NCBI GenBank assembly: GCA_030737835.1
Contig: JAUJYN010000027.1
Coordinates: 1-64,000, forward strand
Reading direction: 5' to 3'
Source of the DNA: Acorus gramineus
Lineage: Eukaryota; Streptophyta; Magnoliopsida; Acorales; Acoraceae
DNA: 64,000 nt
The notes beneath the pieces are model-generated. The model did not search any database and was not told the DNA's origin. It was given only the letters and a program-made list of their open reading frames with translations. Positions 1-11,225 of this stretch are shown here, piece by piece (positions within the stretch are counted from its first letter, which is position 1; the number at the start of each line of letters is the position of its first letter). The position numbers were made by a program, and so were the translations under genes.

Positions 1-228
1 CCTTGCTTGGGGATGAAGAAACCATTGGTTATTTGATATGTGAGTGGGTGAGCCTAACTCTAACCTCACTCCCCCCTTTAAGATCACCCTAAGGCACAAT
101 TTGGGCATAAAAATGACTTTTTTGCCCTCTCTCTCTCTCCGCCTCTCTCCCATTTCTTGGAACACCTTTTCTCCCTCTCTTGGTCTCTTTTTTTCTCCTC
201 TTTGTGTGTGAATAAGGAGGAGGAAGAA

Positions 229-1648
229 TGATAAGCGTATTATTTGCACATTTAATCCCCTTAATTTAGTTTCTATTTCCTAATTTTATGTGTAATAATG
301 ACTAATATTCAGAATTTATTTGTTATTGCAGGTAATTGAGATAAATGATGATTATCAATGCAAAATATTCTATAAAGCATTTAAAGATATGAAGGAGAAT
401 CAAGAGGATTCTTGAAGATCCAAAATTATGCTAGATAAAGATTTGGTGAAGAGAGAATCAAAAATCAAAATCCAATCAAATATTCTTCAAATCAATGTTA
501 AAACCGTCCCACTATTTTGACCATAACTTTTGCCTCAAATATCGTATTTTGGCCCAAAATATGGCGTTGAAAATATTTTCAAGATCTACAAATCAATGTT
601 TCATGAATATTTTGCAATTCCACCTCATTAGGGGTCAAAAATTCATCCGAAGATTCTGCAGAAAATTAATGACGGGAATGAAAGATTTTACCTGCTAAAA
701 TTGTCAAATATTCATATGAGGAAGGTTGATGGCCAATCTTAACCATCCAATTCATTGCAAATCAATGGTCAAGATTCAAGGCTGGAGGCTATAAAAGGAA
801 CACATATGAAGCCAAGAAAAGGGAATCAAAAGAAGGAGGCAAAGGGGCAACCAAAGGAGAAGAAAGATTCAAGAGTTTTGCTTTGTTTTTGTTTTTCTTT
901 TCATCTCATGTCTTTGATGTTTGTATATATTTAGATCTGAATTTTAATATTACTTTAGTATTTTTATTTTCAAGAATTTTTCAATAATATGATGTCTTTT
1001 ATTTTTTATTTTTTATTTAGTTTGATCATGTTTTCTAGTAGCTAAATCTTCAACTAGGGTTGAAGATGAAACCATGCAATGCTAGTTTAGGATTTTATAT
1101 TTAGATCTGAATTCTCCATATTGTTTGCTTTATTGAATATCAATCTCTCCTTCAATTCTCTTTTGAAACCTTTCATGTGAATTTCTTATTACCTTCTTCA
1201 AAAATCTCTTGTATTTGATTTGATAAAATATGCTTTGATTAGGTTCTCTGATATTTTATGCTCTTCTTAACAAGTTGAATATTGAGTTGGTAGATTTTAT
1301 AAAGGGAAGGGAGATAGATCATTTTATGAAATAATTAATATGATTTTAAATATTTAATTTCCGATTGGTATTTGACTAACGTCAATATTGATTGAGTTAT
1401 ATGGTGGAGTTTCACATTTGAATATAACCCCTAAAACCCTAGTTATCTTTTTATATTAATATCCATTTTTAAAAAAAAAAAAAAAAAAATAAACCTTCAT
1501 CAATCTTCCTGTCTAATTCGATTAGGTAAATCAATTAATAATTTAATTTGAACAATTCTCTGTGGGATCGACCCGTATTTGCTAGATCTATACTTCTGTA
1601 ATGATCTGTGCACTTGCGGTAATTAATAACAACTTTAATAATCAATCA
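229..1648 (+). mobile_element. Nested solo LTR of a different LTR-retrotransposon family
   Basis: This 1420-bp AT-rich block starts TGATAAGCG and ends AATCAATCA. It is flanked by a perfect 5-bp direct repeat, AAGAA (224-228 and 1649-1653). Its 3' part contains the phrase 'tgtgggatcgacccgt', which I associate with Athila/Tat-type gypsy LTR ends. It has a TATA box near 790 and a 19-A run at 1471-1489. There is no primer-binding site, polypurine tract or internal domain, so it reads as a solo LTR left by LTR-LTR recombination. The flanking host sequence is the leader part of the surrounding group B LTR. Boundaries are well supported by the target-site duplication; the family assignment is an inference. 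Confidence 0.8.
790..796 (+). promoter_or_regulatory. TATA box of the nested solo LTR
   Basis: TATAAAA sits about 560 bp into the 1420-bp nested LTR, in the context ggctataaaagg. That is a normal position for the U3 core promoter. No transcription evidence is available. Confidence 0.5.
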
Positions 1649-4356
1649 AAGAAGCAATTGAAGGAAAAGATGAAGAAGAAGCACAAGAAAGAGTGAGAAA
1701 GGGTGAGTATGTGTTGTTGTTGTTGTTGTTGTTTCTCTTCTCTCTATCCCCTTCTCATGCCCCTTTGCACCCCTGTTTTCTGCCATGAAGGGCTTGAGGA
1801 GATGCTGATGAGGTGGTGGTAGTGGTGGTGGTGGTTGAGGTGGTCGTGGGTGTGTCGAGAACCCCGCATCTCCCCATTTCCCTCCCCCTGTTTTGGTAAG
1901 GCAGCACTCTGTATTTTAAAGATCTCAGTGAATCTAGTATTTATAGACACATTTTTAGGATTATGTCTAGTTGTTATATATGAAACTTGGGCTAATTATG
2001 ATAACTGTGGTGTAAGTTAGAACCTGTTTTGCATGGCCTGTCCAGATTCGAGTAGGAATTGACCTGCTTCTGAAAATAATTTATTTCGGGCTTGTAGAGG
2101 CAAAATTAGGTTCTAATGTCTTCATGGATTATGATCCCAGCATATCAGAGAATGTGCACGTTTTATTTCATAATTTTTGGAAGTGTATTTGGTGCTGTGG
2201 AGATCAATTAGTAGGGCTGGTTGCAGCAGGTTTGGCAGTTTTGTTTGGTTGAGTGTCAAGGAGTTGTTTGCATGTGTCTTGTGTGATAATATGGAAGTAT
2301 CAGGGGTTAGGGTCTTCATGAAGTAGGCTTATATGTGTGATAGGAGGTTCCATAATTTAATTATGGATCATTGGTTGTGTTTTGCAGATCTCGTAGACTG
2401 GACGCGCGGTGATCCGGGTATCGGTGAGTGGTTTGATCCAATCCCCCCCCTCGGGATGCGCTCGACGCGCGTAGTCGCGCGTCGCGCATCGATGGGGCCC
2501 CCTAGCTATACTACTTGTGTAGATAAGTAGTATGGCCATGCTTAAACTATAATATGTTAGATATCTTGCATGCTAGGCTTATATTGCATGTATTGTATCC
2601 ATGTATGAATGATTGTGTTGCATGCGCCCCTCTAGTATGGGCATGTATTTTTGTAGTATGTTTGGATGTATAGAATATGGCATGCCTTAGGTAGTATTGT
2701 AATACTACTCCCACCATATTAATTGGAATATCCAGCATGATTAAGTCTGGGTTAATAACGGGCACCCGCCTAATATTCCCTTACAATAAGACTCGAGGGC
2801 GTGGTGTAGTTGTTGTGCCCATGCTAATGGGGCAAAGCTATGACCAGCTTCATGAGATGATGATCTCTCTCGCCCTCTCCCTCTTAACGAACTGAGTAAG
2901 TAGATGCGATTTCCTACTCGACTCAGGTTCGTTTGGAATATTGGCATGCACCTGTTAGTGCGCGAGATCGCGCTTGACCCTTTCTTTTAAGTTGGTGATA
3001 TCCAACGCATGCTTAAGTTATGCCTTGTGTGCTTATATGATTAATGGCCACGTATGCATGTTGTATGATTTGTTGTTTATGATGTAAATCCATGTTAGGG
3101 GTCACCCTTATGATCAATTATTAGATGATTGTGCATATGGTTCATGCACATAGCTAGATATAATTCTCCTGGATATATTTATATGCGCATGTTAAAAACT
3201 GATAGGCCTATCTGAAATAGGCATGGGTATGACCCGCTGTCGGGTTGTACCTTATTAGTTAGAGCGCTAGCGATGTAATCGCCCCGTGCATCCGAGCGAT
3301 GCACTCGTTTGGAATTCAGGAGAATTCATTATTTTATCGGTTTTGTTAAGCCGGTAGTTGGGGCATTAAGCTAGGCCTACCCGTGCTAGGCGTGTTTATG
3401 AACCGTCTGTTGGGTTATGTGCCAGGGGATTATTTTTGCGTGAGAGCAGAGGCAACCCCCCTTGTGTCCGAGCGACGCAACCGTATGGGAGTACAATAGT
3501 GTTTGCTATCATCGATATGTGATTATCGAGAGTAGTTGTTTTTCCATTGGGTTCGCTTTGCGATCATGGAGTGTTTCCTCCCAATGTCGTCTGTGTTGAA
3601 GAGACCCGGGTTGTAGCTGTCCTGACAGAGGGCTCCCATCTGTAGGTACCACCGATGCGTTCGGGAGCGTACTGATCGTTGGAGTGTACCAGGTACAGGC
3701 TACCCGGGAGAGGGCTAACGACTGATATTGCGAGCGTGGAATCGTTCTCCCCTTCGTTGGATCCGATGTAGGAACTTCCCGGTGTTGGAAAAGCTATACT
3801 GACAGAGGGCTCCCATCCGTAGGTACCACCGATGCGTTCGAAAGCGTACTGATCGTGGGAGTATACCAGGTAGTGACTACCCGGGGAAAGGGGTACTGGT
3901 GGACCAAGGGGGTAGAGGAGTCTAATCTCTCCAAAAGTCCTATGTCACCTGTAAAGGGTGAGGGTGACGATGAGGTGAAGACACGTCGCCGCGTGACCCA
4001 TTCGTGGTTCGTCCATTCCCATAGTTGTTGGGCTCGGTTGCGTATCAATGCTCAAAGATATCGTTGGACAGTTATCTCGATGTAGATGATCCAGTAGTGT
4101 TGTGTAGACCAGTAATTCCGGGTCTTGTCGACCAACGGTATGGTCTCTCCCCAAGAGACCCAAGAGTCTCCCTCCGGGAATTAGGGTGAGGGTGAGGTTG
4201 GTGATTCAGTAGTGTTGTGTGGACCAGTAATTCCGCGTCTCTTCGACCAACGATATGGTCTCTCTCCAAAAGTCCCAAGAGTCTTCCTCCGGGAGTGAGG
4301 GTGAGGGTGAGGTTGGTTGCGCCACCGCGTGACCCTGTTATCCATGGAATGCCACC

Positions 4357-5517
4357 TCCCTACGGTCGCCTAGCGCTGGCAGGGAATTGTGCATAAAGTC
4401 TTCTTTTTCTATTCTTTCTATATGAGTTTTTTGTTCACTCCTAACAACAGACGTTGGGGATTCGTCTTTGTCTTCTATCTGTTAATATGAATGAGCCTGG
4501 AATTTTCTCTTTTCACTGGCTATTCTTTCGTTAGGACAGAGGCTAGGAGGCATTTGCAAACAGCGATGAGAAAGGCAAAGGCGACCGTAGGCGCTAGGTC
4601 ATCCGTTGAAAGGGAGCAAGGTCTCCAGATGTATGCTCTATTCTCCCCAGTTCCTCTTACACAATGAGTTAGGTTTTCAATGCAGACCGGGACACAGACC
4701 TCATTCTACCACCTAACCCCGTCAAAGTGGTCTATGAAACTCACTCGAACATGCTCCCTTCCCTTAGTGTACAGAGAGAACAGAAAGATTTGATTGGATA
4801 TAAGCAAAAATCCCCAATGGGCTCTCCTAAGTAGGTTTTCCACCAGTCAATCATGTGGTCACTTTATCTCTCCAAACAAGGCCCCGGACCGCCTGAATCA
4901 GTCCTTGTAGGTTTGGGAATAGCGCACCTGGTCAAGGGTAGACATGCCAAAGACTCACTTCGATCGCCTTTGTTTTCTTATCGAGAAATAAAATGCAGTT
5001 CAGACGTCGCACTTTCTTTCCATAGTGGACTTGACCCTGTAAGCTAATAGAATCATAAATGCTCTGCACCTCAACTCTAAACTTTAAACTCGCTCTAAAA
5101 TGCTACTCTAAACTCTGTAAACTCAGTTCCCTTACGCACTAAGTTGCCTCAGCTGCGCTCCCCTTTGGGCAGCGGAGAATGAATATGAGGTATCGGAGAA
5201 TAGGTGGTTTTCCCGACTCAACTTTTTGCTGTCAATCTTGTCTGAAAGAAGGTGCTACACATAGAAGCGACGAAGGTGTGGTGCGAAGCATAGAAGCAAC
5301 GAAGGTATTTTTAAACATCAGAGCGATAGCGGAGGAGCGGATTAAAGAATTGAAGGCTACAAAGGAGCGGAAATAAGTGTGGTGCGGAGCGACGAAGGAG
5401 CGTAAGAATTGAAGGAGCGTTAGCGCAGGTGAAAAGAGGAGCGACCAGCGGGTGTTGATAAACATCGGAGCGTTAGCGCAGGAGCGGATTAAAGAACTGA
5501 GGGCGGAGGAGCGGAAA
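4357..5517. other. Organelle-like backbone, no recognisable gene
   Basis: This single-copy-looking DNA of moderate GC holds only short chance ORFs. It carries short dispersed motifs that recur in the other non-LTR segments: the gcgaccgtaggc motif near 4365 (reverse) and 4580, and ggtgcgaagc / ggtgcggagc at 5280 and 5390. From about 5240 to 5517 it has imperfect repeats of phrases such as 'ggagcggattaaagaa', seen at 5335 and 5481. The last five bases (GGAAA, 5513-5517) are the left target-site duplication of the next element. The style matches plant mitochondrial intergenic DNA. Confidence 0.55.
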
Positions 5518-5939
5518 TGTCACGCCCCAGGCCGGCCAACCCCGGGACGCGGCAGGTGTACATATGATATCAGTAACAAGAGTTCAATAACATACTCACA
5601 CAACAGCTAAAATGACAACACAACCAAAAGCAGGGCTGACATGATATACACACCAAATGCGGAAGCTAAAAAGACTGAATCTGTAATCAAAACATACTAC
5701 AGACTCGATACATAATCACTAGGGGAGGACGGTACACACCCAAGTGCATGTAACGCCTCCCTACTGGGTTGGATCGTCCCACTCAACGGTGATCGGGTCG
5801 TCGCGCGACCGTCCGTCAAGATCTGCAAGACAGGGTAACAACTTGGTGAGTAAAAATCCATAAATACATCAAAAATACTCTAAAATACCCAACACTCGGA
5901 TAACGTACATACGGCCCGTACTCACACATATCCGAGCAT

Positions 5940-6830
5940 CCCGACTCACTCCCGAACCCACCGGCAACCACCCGCACGGCCACCCGCACGGCCACCGCCC
6001 CCGGATGCGCCGCCGCGCCTCAGCCCGCGCACCCAGGCGCACCGCCGGGCCCCTGCCTGCACGCCTGGACCCGCAGCAGAGCCACCCGGTGCGCCGCGCC
6101 TGCACTGCGCACCACCGCAGCAGCCCGCGCGCACCCTGCACGCCCCGTGCTGACCCGCGAGCACACCCCACGCCCCGCGCGCCCAGCTCCTCGCCCCGCG
6201 CGCACCCTGCGCGCACCGCCAGCCTCTACCCGCGCGCACTCCACGGCACCACCAGCCTCTACCCGCGCCCCGCGCGCAGCGCTCAGCACCCGCGACCAGC
6301 TCCCAGCGCTCAGTGCCCAGCACCCGGGACCCTCACCCAGCGCCCACGCGCACGCCCGCGCAACATGCGCCCAGCGCGCCTGCCAGCCTGCCCGCGCTGC
6401 CTGCTTGCGCGCATCGCCGAGTGGCCCGAGCACCGCTCGCCTGTTCGCCCGGGTACTGCTTGCCTGAGGCCCGAGCACCTCCTGCCCAGCATGCCTGTGC
6501 GCCCAGCCTGCCTGCCTGGCCTGCCAGCGCGCACAGCCCAGCCAGCCTGCTCCGCACGCCTCCCCCCGCACCCCCCGAGCGCACGCCCGCGCGCGCATTC
6601 ACTCGCACGCGCTCGCGCGCCCGGCAAACTGGTGCACCTGCTCCTAGCCTACCCGAGCTAGTCCTACCCAGCGCCCAGCATGCCTGCAGCACCACCCGAG
6701 CGCACGCCGCGCACACGCCTGCGCGCACGCACTTGTGCGCCCGGCCACCTGGTGCCCTAGCCTGCTGCGCCCGCTGCCAACCCTCCCGGGACAGCCACCC
6801 AACCTGCCCGGACACCTCTACAACCCACCT
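5940..6830 (-). repeat. GC/CpG-rich low-complexity tract inside LTR
   Basis: Almost pure G and C with dense CpG and alternating GC/CA steps. A near-identical copy lies at about 12130-13030 in the partner LTR, and shorter diverged versions occur in most other LTRs here (about 15220-15720, 25790-26310, 23190-23520, 34600-34920, 43560-44270, 45520-45780, 52860-53240, 61380-61820 and 62200-62670). Long ORFs appear on both strands at once, as expected from lack of A/T stop codons. They rise and fall with the tract and share no frame between copies, so I do not call them genes. The tract sits between conserved donor-like and acceptor-like sites. Confidence 0.75.
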
Positions 6831-7265
6831 CCGGCCACCAATGGCCTCCGACCACTACCCCACCGCCGCCAACGGCCACCCACAGCCGCCGACCACCACC
6901 CAACCTCAAATCCAACATCCTAACATACATCTAAGCATGAAAGAGAGGAAAAAGGGCTTACCAAGGGGAGGAAGGGAAGTCCGGTTGCTCTCCGCGCACC
7001 GAAACCTCTCCCAAAAGGCTTCCAACGCCCGGATCTCTCTTGGCCCTCGAATTGGCCCAAAACAGAGGAGAAAAGAGGGGGGATGGAGGGGCAAAACTCG
7101 CCGGAATTCGAATTTGAAAGCACCGGGGTGGATCTACACTTCCTATGCTTTAGGTTTTTGGATTTGAGGGTTCTAAGGGGTTCAAATGGAAGAAAAAGAG
7201 AGAGGGGAGAGAGAGAAAGCTTTTTGGTAGGGATGATGAATAGTGCCCACAAAAATTAGATCTCA

Positions 7266-7273
7266 CTTATATA
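7266..7273 (-). promoter_or_regulatory. TATA box in the 3' LTR
   Basis: The minus-strand sense reads TATATAAG within gctatataagtgag. The matching site in the partner LTR is at 13474-13482. A pyrimidine/purine-rich leader follows, so transcription probably starts about 30 bp downstream in the sense direction. Confidence 0.5.
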
Positions 7274-7536
7274 GCAAGTCACTTAAAAACCCGGATACGC
7301 CCCGGAACTGTGAAATTTTAGAAACGTTGCCGGAATTCGATGAAATTTTCGTGAGAGGCCTAAAATGGCACCAGGACACCAAATATGCAGTTAGATTTCC
7401 AATCGGAGTCCTCTAACTCAGGACGATAGCTAACAGTCCAAAAATTAGCGGTTCCGATCGAAAACCGAAAAAAAATGAAAAACTGCCAGAACGCTCCAAC
7501 GGTTACCAGCAGGCTAAAAGTGACACATATATAACA

Positions 7537-7551
7537 TTCTTCCCCCCTTAG
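7537..7551 (-). promoter_or_regulatory. Polypurine tract of the minus-strand element
   Basis: In the sense direction this is a run of G and A ending directly at the LTR (AAGGGGGGAAGAA). It is the expected primer for plus-strand DNA synthesis. The equivalent site in the other two-LTR element is at 51965-51978. Confidence 0.85.
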
Positions 7552-7605
7552 GAAATTTTGTCCTCAAAATATGCAAAAACATCTAGGAGGGGAAAAGATG
7601 CGGAT

Positions 7606-8155
7606 ACGCGTCACACCTGGCATCCTTGAGCTCCCAAGTGTCCTCGACACCGGAACGGTGCTGCCATCGCACCTCGACCAACTGGACGGTCTTGGTGCAG
7701 AGCCTCCTCACGCGGCGGTCCATGATCTCAATCGACTGCTCCACGAATGACTGTCCGGCTCAGAGACGAGCGGCTCGAACGGGATGACGTGAGCAGGATC
7801 GTGGACACACCTTTACCCAACTGCGAACCCACCCCTCCAAGACGGAAGGTAAGAATTGGCGCTGAGGTGAGCCTCCGAGTAAACTCCAGGAAGCTCTCCT
7901 CGCAAGACGGGGACCACTCGAACCGGACATCCTTCCGAGTAAGGCGGTTAAGAGGAACAGCTATCTTCGAGAGTCCCTCGTCAAACCTCCTGCAATAACT
8001 CGCCAAACTCGGGAAGCTCCGAATCCTTGCGGGGTTCGACGGCCTACGCCAATTCGACATAGCAAGCGTCTTACCCGGGTCCACAGATATACCTTCACCA
8101 CAATCACATAGCCCAGAAAGGCCATAAGCTCCATCCAAACTCGCACTTGATCCAT
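7606..8155 (-). pseudogene. pol remnants: RT thumb region and integrase chromodomain tail
   Basis: Two pieces of a gypsy polyprotein remain. Nearest the polypurine tract (7606-7760) is the C-terminal chromodomain end, recognisable from motifs such as TKTVQLV and VRWQHRSG seen intact in the element at 45225-54596. Beyond it (about 7780-8155) is the stretch after the RT palm, with [37 protein letters not shown] and RLTSAP. RNase H, the integrase zinc finger and the integrase core are missing between the two, and the RT palm with its catalytic aspartates is missing upstream. Frames are broken. This is an internally deleted pol, not a working gene. Confidence 0.85.
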
Positions 8156-8174
8156 CACCAGCTGATGCTTCCAG

Positions 8175-8940
8175 GGTATCCCTTGACTGGGAAAAGAAGT
8201 CTTGGGAGAGCAGCATGAGGTCCCGATATAGGATACCCCGACAACCAAACAAGGAACACGAAGTACCCTAGCCCGGGTCTCAACGCTGACCTCACACGGC
8301 CCCTTAAACCAGAAAAGGAACACTAGAAGAAGACATCACTCTTAAAGAACATTACCAATCTCACCGGATCATCTATATCTAGATAATCACCCACCGATAG
8401 CCTTCAACCTCCATCACAAGACCGGACCCAACATCCGTGGGAACGGTCGAACAACAATTGGGTCACGAGGCGACGCGTCTTTGTCTCATCCACACCCTCA
8501 CTCCCATCAGGAGACATATTGGGACTTTGGGAGAGACTTAGACTGCTCTACACCCCTGGTCCACCGGTAGCCTCTCCTCCACACCGTAGGCCGCCTGGTT
8601 CGCTCCCACAATTCAGCACAGTCCGAAACCAAATCAGGAGGTGCCTACTGATGGGAGCCCTCTGTCAGGAAGGCCTCTCTAACGCTGAGGAGTCCCTACT
8701 CGGGTCCAACGAAGGGGAGAACGATTCCACGCTCGCGACATCATCCATTAATCCATTTCCGGGTTAGCCTCTACCCGGCATACTCCCACGATCAGTACCC
8801 CTCCGACTGCATCGGCGGTACCTACGGATGAGAGCCTCCTGCCAGGACGGCTACAACCCGGCCTCTTTAACTCGAACAACCACACTCCTTATCCACTCAA
8901 CGAAACATCACACACATGCTTAACCACAATCAACACATAT
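8175..8940 (-). repeat. Mosaic of LTR-derived sequence lying inside the element
   Basis: This block sits where pol should follow gag but matches LTR modules. The part at about 8190-8300 resembles 11560-11690 (gaggtcccgatatagga, cccgacaaccaaacaagg). The part at about 8520-8760 resembles 11215-11400 (ggtccaccg, tactgatgggagcc). A second copy of the latter module is near 8810-8870. The modules are not in the order seen in the intact LTRs. It joins RT sequence on one side and the end of gag on the other, so it replaced much of pol. There is no target-site duplication around it that I can see. Confidence 0.75.
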
Positions 8941-10346
8941 ATATTCATAGGGAGCTGGGAAAACAAAACATTACCTCGAACCATGATGCCCGGAACCTGC
9001 GCCTCCTCGGCCGAAAGCGCTGCAACTCTGCCTTGAACAAACTGCGGCTGAGGAGCAGGGGCACGCCTCGCCGGCTGCACTGGCTGCCTCCACTGGTCAA
9101 CTCGACCATCCTGTGGCTGCTGCTGACACGGAAGCTGCTGCTGCAAGAACTGCGGCTGCTGAGGTAGCACTCGAGGTCGGCCAGCATCAGGGCAATTGTA
9201 TCTGATATGCCCGATGCGCTGACAATGGAAACAGCGTCGCCTCTCCGGCTGCATGGACTGGATGGGAACTGCCGCAATGGGTGCCGGATCCCACACTGGC
9301 ACCGCATCTGCTGGAGGAGAGGCAGCCGCTGACTGATCGAAGTGGGGCCTCTTCCTCTTGCGCTGCCCCTGGTCCCGACTCCCGGAAGGACCCTGATCTG
9401 CAGAAGGGGTCGGAACCCTCACGATGATCCCGAGGTCTCGCTCGACTGTCTTCGCTCGAGACACCAAGTCTGAGAACCTCGAGAAAGCCTGGGAGGAGAC
9501 ATGCACCCGAATGGCGCTGCAGAGACCAAGCTCGAAACGGCGGCACCTCGCCTCTTCGTCCATCACCAAGGCTGGAGCGAATCTGGATAGCCTCGTGAAG
9601 CGCGTGGAGTAATCGGCGACAGACATAGAGCCCTGCGTCAACCGCTCAAACTCCTGCATCACGATCTGCCGCGTCGAGAACGGGAAGTACTCCTCCAGGA
9701 AATACCTCCAGAATCCCGCCCAAGAAAGCTGCTCCAATCCCTCGGGAATGTCCACCACTCGGGTAGCCCACCAGTCGGCAGCGCTACCCTTCAGCATGAA
9801 GGTGGCAAGGGAGACTCGCTGGTGATCCGTGCAAAGCATGGTCGAGAAGATCACCTCCACCTCCATCAACCATCGCTCTGGGGCAAGGGGATCCGCCAAC
9901 TGGCCATAGAACTCGGGAGGACGGAGCTTTAGGAAGGCTACGAGGCCACTCTGCTGCACCCGCGCTGCAGCCTCCAGCTCCACCTCCCTCGCCGGGGGAT
10001 CCTGAACCCTCACCGCCGGAATCGCCACGGGAATTGGGGGTACTTCGGGTACCACAGGCGGATCTGCCACCAAAGGGACCTGTGGAACTGCATCACGGGC
10101 CGCCCTCAGCTCCTGGATCTCCCGCGCCTGCTCTGCCAACGCTCTGGTCTGGGCCTCCAGTGCCCTGGTCTGAGTCTCCACTAAATCCGCTAATCGAGCG
10201 AACGCACGTTCCCATGCGGGAGGCTCCTGCGCCGATCCTGGCCTCACAGCCGTGGACTCTCCAGTAGCATCCTCGCCTCTAGTAGGTCCGGAAACCTCCA
10301 AAGGTCGAGAGGGACCATGTCCGCGCCGTCCTCTGCGAGGAGGCAT
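8889..10346 (-). CDS. gag: Gag polyprotein of the minus-strand gypsy element
   Basis: 485 codons starting MPPRRG, the same start as the gag at 47246, about 100 bp after the primer-binding site. The protein would package element RNA into virus-like particles. In order it shows a basic N-terminus, a helical heptad-like stretch around residues 50-95 (repeated ETQTRALEAQTRALAE), the capsid-type retrotransposon Gag domain around 130-300 (LAPERWLMEV, RYFLEEYFP, YSTRFTRLSRFAP), a basic region, and a CCHC zinc knuckle near residue 375 (CFHCQRIGHIRYNC). The tail is Gln- and Pro-rich. The last ~20 codons read into the fused LTR-like DNA, so the natural continuation into protease is lost. It is open throughout and could still make a Gag. 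Confidence 0.88.
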   Translation of the reverse strand: MPPRRGRRGHGPSRPLEVSGPTRGEDATGESTAVRPGSAQEPPAWERAFARLADLVETQTRALEAQTRALAEQAREIQELRAARDAVPQVPLVADPPVVPEVPPIPVAIPAVRVQDPPAREVELEAAARVQQSGLVAFLKLRPPEFYGQLADPLAPERWLMEVEVIFSTMLCTDHQRVSLATFMLKGSAADWWATRVVDIPEGLEQLSWAGFWRYFLEEYFPFSTRQIVMQEFERLTQGSMSVADYSTRFTRLSRFAPALVMDEEARCRRFELGLCSAIRVHVSSQAFSRFSDLVSRAKTVERDLGIIVRVPTPSADQGPSGSRDQGQRKRKRPHFDQSAAASPPADAVPVWDPAPIAAVPIQSMQPERRRCFHCQRIGHIRYNCPDAGRPRVLPQQPQFLQQQLPCQQQPQDGRVDQWRQPVQPARRAPAPQPQFVQGRVAALSAEEAQVPGIMVRGNVLFSQLPMNIYVLIVVKHVCDVSLSG

Positions 10347-10448
10347 ATCAGCAACCTAAGAAAACCAGACACTAGGATCAGAATACACATATAGAAATCC
10401 TAGGACTCATCTCTACGAAAAGAAGACCATTGGCTCTGACAGGACCAG

Positions 10449-10460
10449 GCTCTGATACCA
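10449..10460 (-). promoter_or_regulatory. Primer-binding site (initiator tRNA-Met type)
   Basis: The sense strand reads TGGTATCAGAGC, the standard plant LTR-retrotransposon complement to the 3' end of initiator tRNA-Met. It lies five bases inside the 5' LTR end, which fixes the minus orientation of the element. Confidence 0.93.
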
Positions 10461-10993
10461 ACTTTTGTCACGCCCCAGGGCCGGCCGACCCCGGGACGCG
10501 GCAGGTGTATATATGATATCAGTAACAAGAGTTCAATAACATACTCACACAACAGCTAAAATGAACAAAAGCAGGGCTGACATGATATACACACCAAATG
10601 CGGAAGCTAAAAAGACTGAATCTGTAATCAAAACATACTACAGACTCGATACATAATCATATGTCCTGTGAGAGCCAATATATATACAAAGACATCCCAA
10701 TAATACACAAACACGTGCCCAAGCACGGAATATAATACATACAAGCAAAAGGAATGCTGATAGCCTCTGATACTCGCGGGACGTGGCGCTACTCCGCTAC
10801 TGATGAAGTCCCTCGGGGAGCTCCTCCTCCAGATCCGACTCAGATGACTCTGGAGAAAAATATTATGCGAGGGGTGAGCCACACGCTCAGTGAACAGCAC
10901 GACCCATGCATCACAATTTATATTAACCACAACCAGATATTATTAATCCACAATCACATTACTCAAGCCACAAAATGGCAACAACTCCACAAA

Positions 10994-11225
10994 CCAGTGG
11001 GTCGCTACCGCCAACCCACTACACCCTCACCTCTCAATGGGTGACCAAGGATATTGGGACTAATTACACAAAACCAGCGGGTCGCTACCGCCAACCCGCT
11101 ACACCCTCACCCTCACTGGGTGACCAAGGATATTGGGACTTACAATCCAGTGGGTCGCCACATCGCCGGCCCACCATACCCTCACCCTCACCCTCAATAG
11201 ATGACCTAGGCTCTTGGGACTGACT
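10994..11225 (-). repeat. Three tandem hairpin units in the 5' LTR
   Basis: Three units of about 73-80 bp each contain an inverted repeat followed by a CCCTCACC-rich stretch and 'atattgggact' or similar. Unit 1 pairs AGTGGGT (10996-11002) with ACCCACT (11014-11020). Unit 2 pairs AGCGGGT (11076-11082) with ACCCGCT (11094-11100), so the T-A pair has become C-G on both sides. Unit 3 pairs GTGGGTCG (from 11150) with CGGCCCAC, one pair being G-U. Single-copy versions occur in the group A LTRs, for example near 24327-24353. Confidence 0.75.

Larger units (their letters stand above)
1..4356 (+). mobile_element. Group B gypsy LTR, truncated at both ends, carrying a nested solo LTR
   Basis: From about 1654 the sequence follows the solo LTR at 33859-37364 closely. 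Shared parts include the acceptor-like site at 2386-2387, the segment 2388-2423, the GTGAGT after it, the block from 2430 to about 3000 and the repeated 'gacagagggctcccatc' module at 3620-4000. The LTR start lies before the window. At the right it stops abruptly at 4346-4356 (GGAATGCCACC), about 500 bp short of a full LTR end, and backbone DNA follows. Unlike most other copies it has no long GC-rich tract between the second donor-like and acceptor-like sites. It has no coding capacity; the short ORFs here are chance. The missing 3' end may be the piece at 21623-22125. Confidence 0.85.
5518..7536 (-). repeat. 3' LTR of the 5.5-13.7 kb gypsy element
   Basis: 2019 bp, starting TGTCACGCC on the plus strand and ending ATATATAACA. 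Compared with its partner at 10466-13747 it lacks about 1.26 kb. The junction is near 5729, where the sequence jumps from the LTR-terminal region into 'aggggaggacgg'. The GC-rich tract (about 5940-6830) and the U3 region remain. The donor-like GT that follows the 36-nt segment in other copies is changed here (plus-strand CAC has become CAA near 5785), and so would not splice. Confidence 0.92.

Noticed and set aside
1471-1489. Poly(A) tail of a retrogene or LINE
   Set aside because: The 19-A run is internal to a 1420-bp LTR with its own target-site duplication, and no coding sequence precedes it.
6005-7167. Long overlapping ORFs of 190-284 codons in the GC-rich tract (also at 12151-13052, 15224-15814, 25686-26297, 43499-44663 and 52781-53260)
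   Set aside because: They occur on both strands at once, are Ala/Arg/Pro-rich with no domain, change frame between near-identical LTR copies, and exist only because the tract lacks A/T-rich stop codons.
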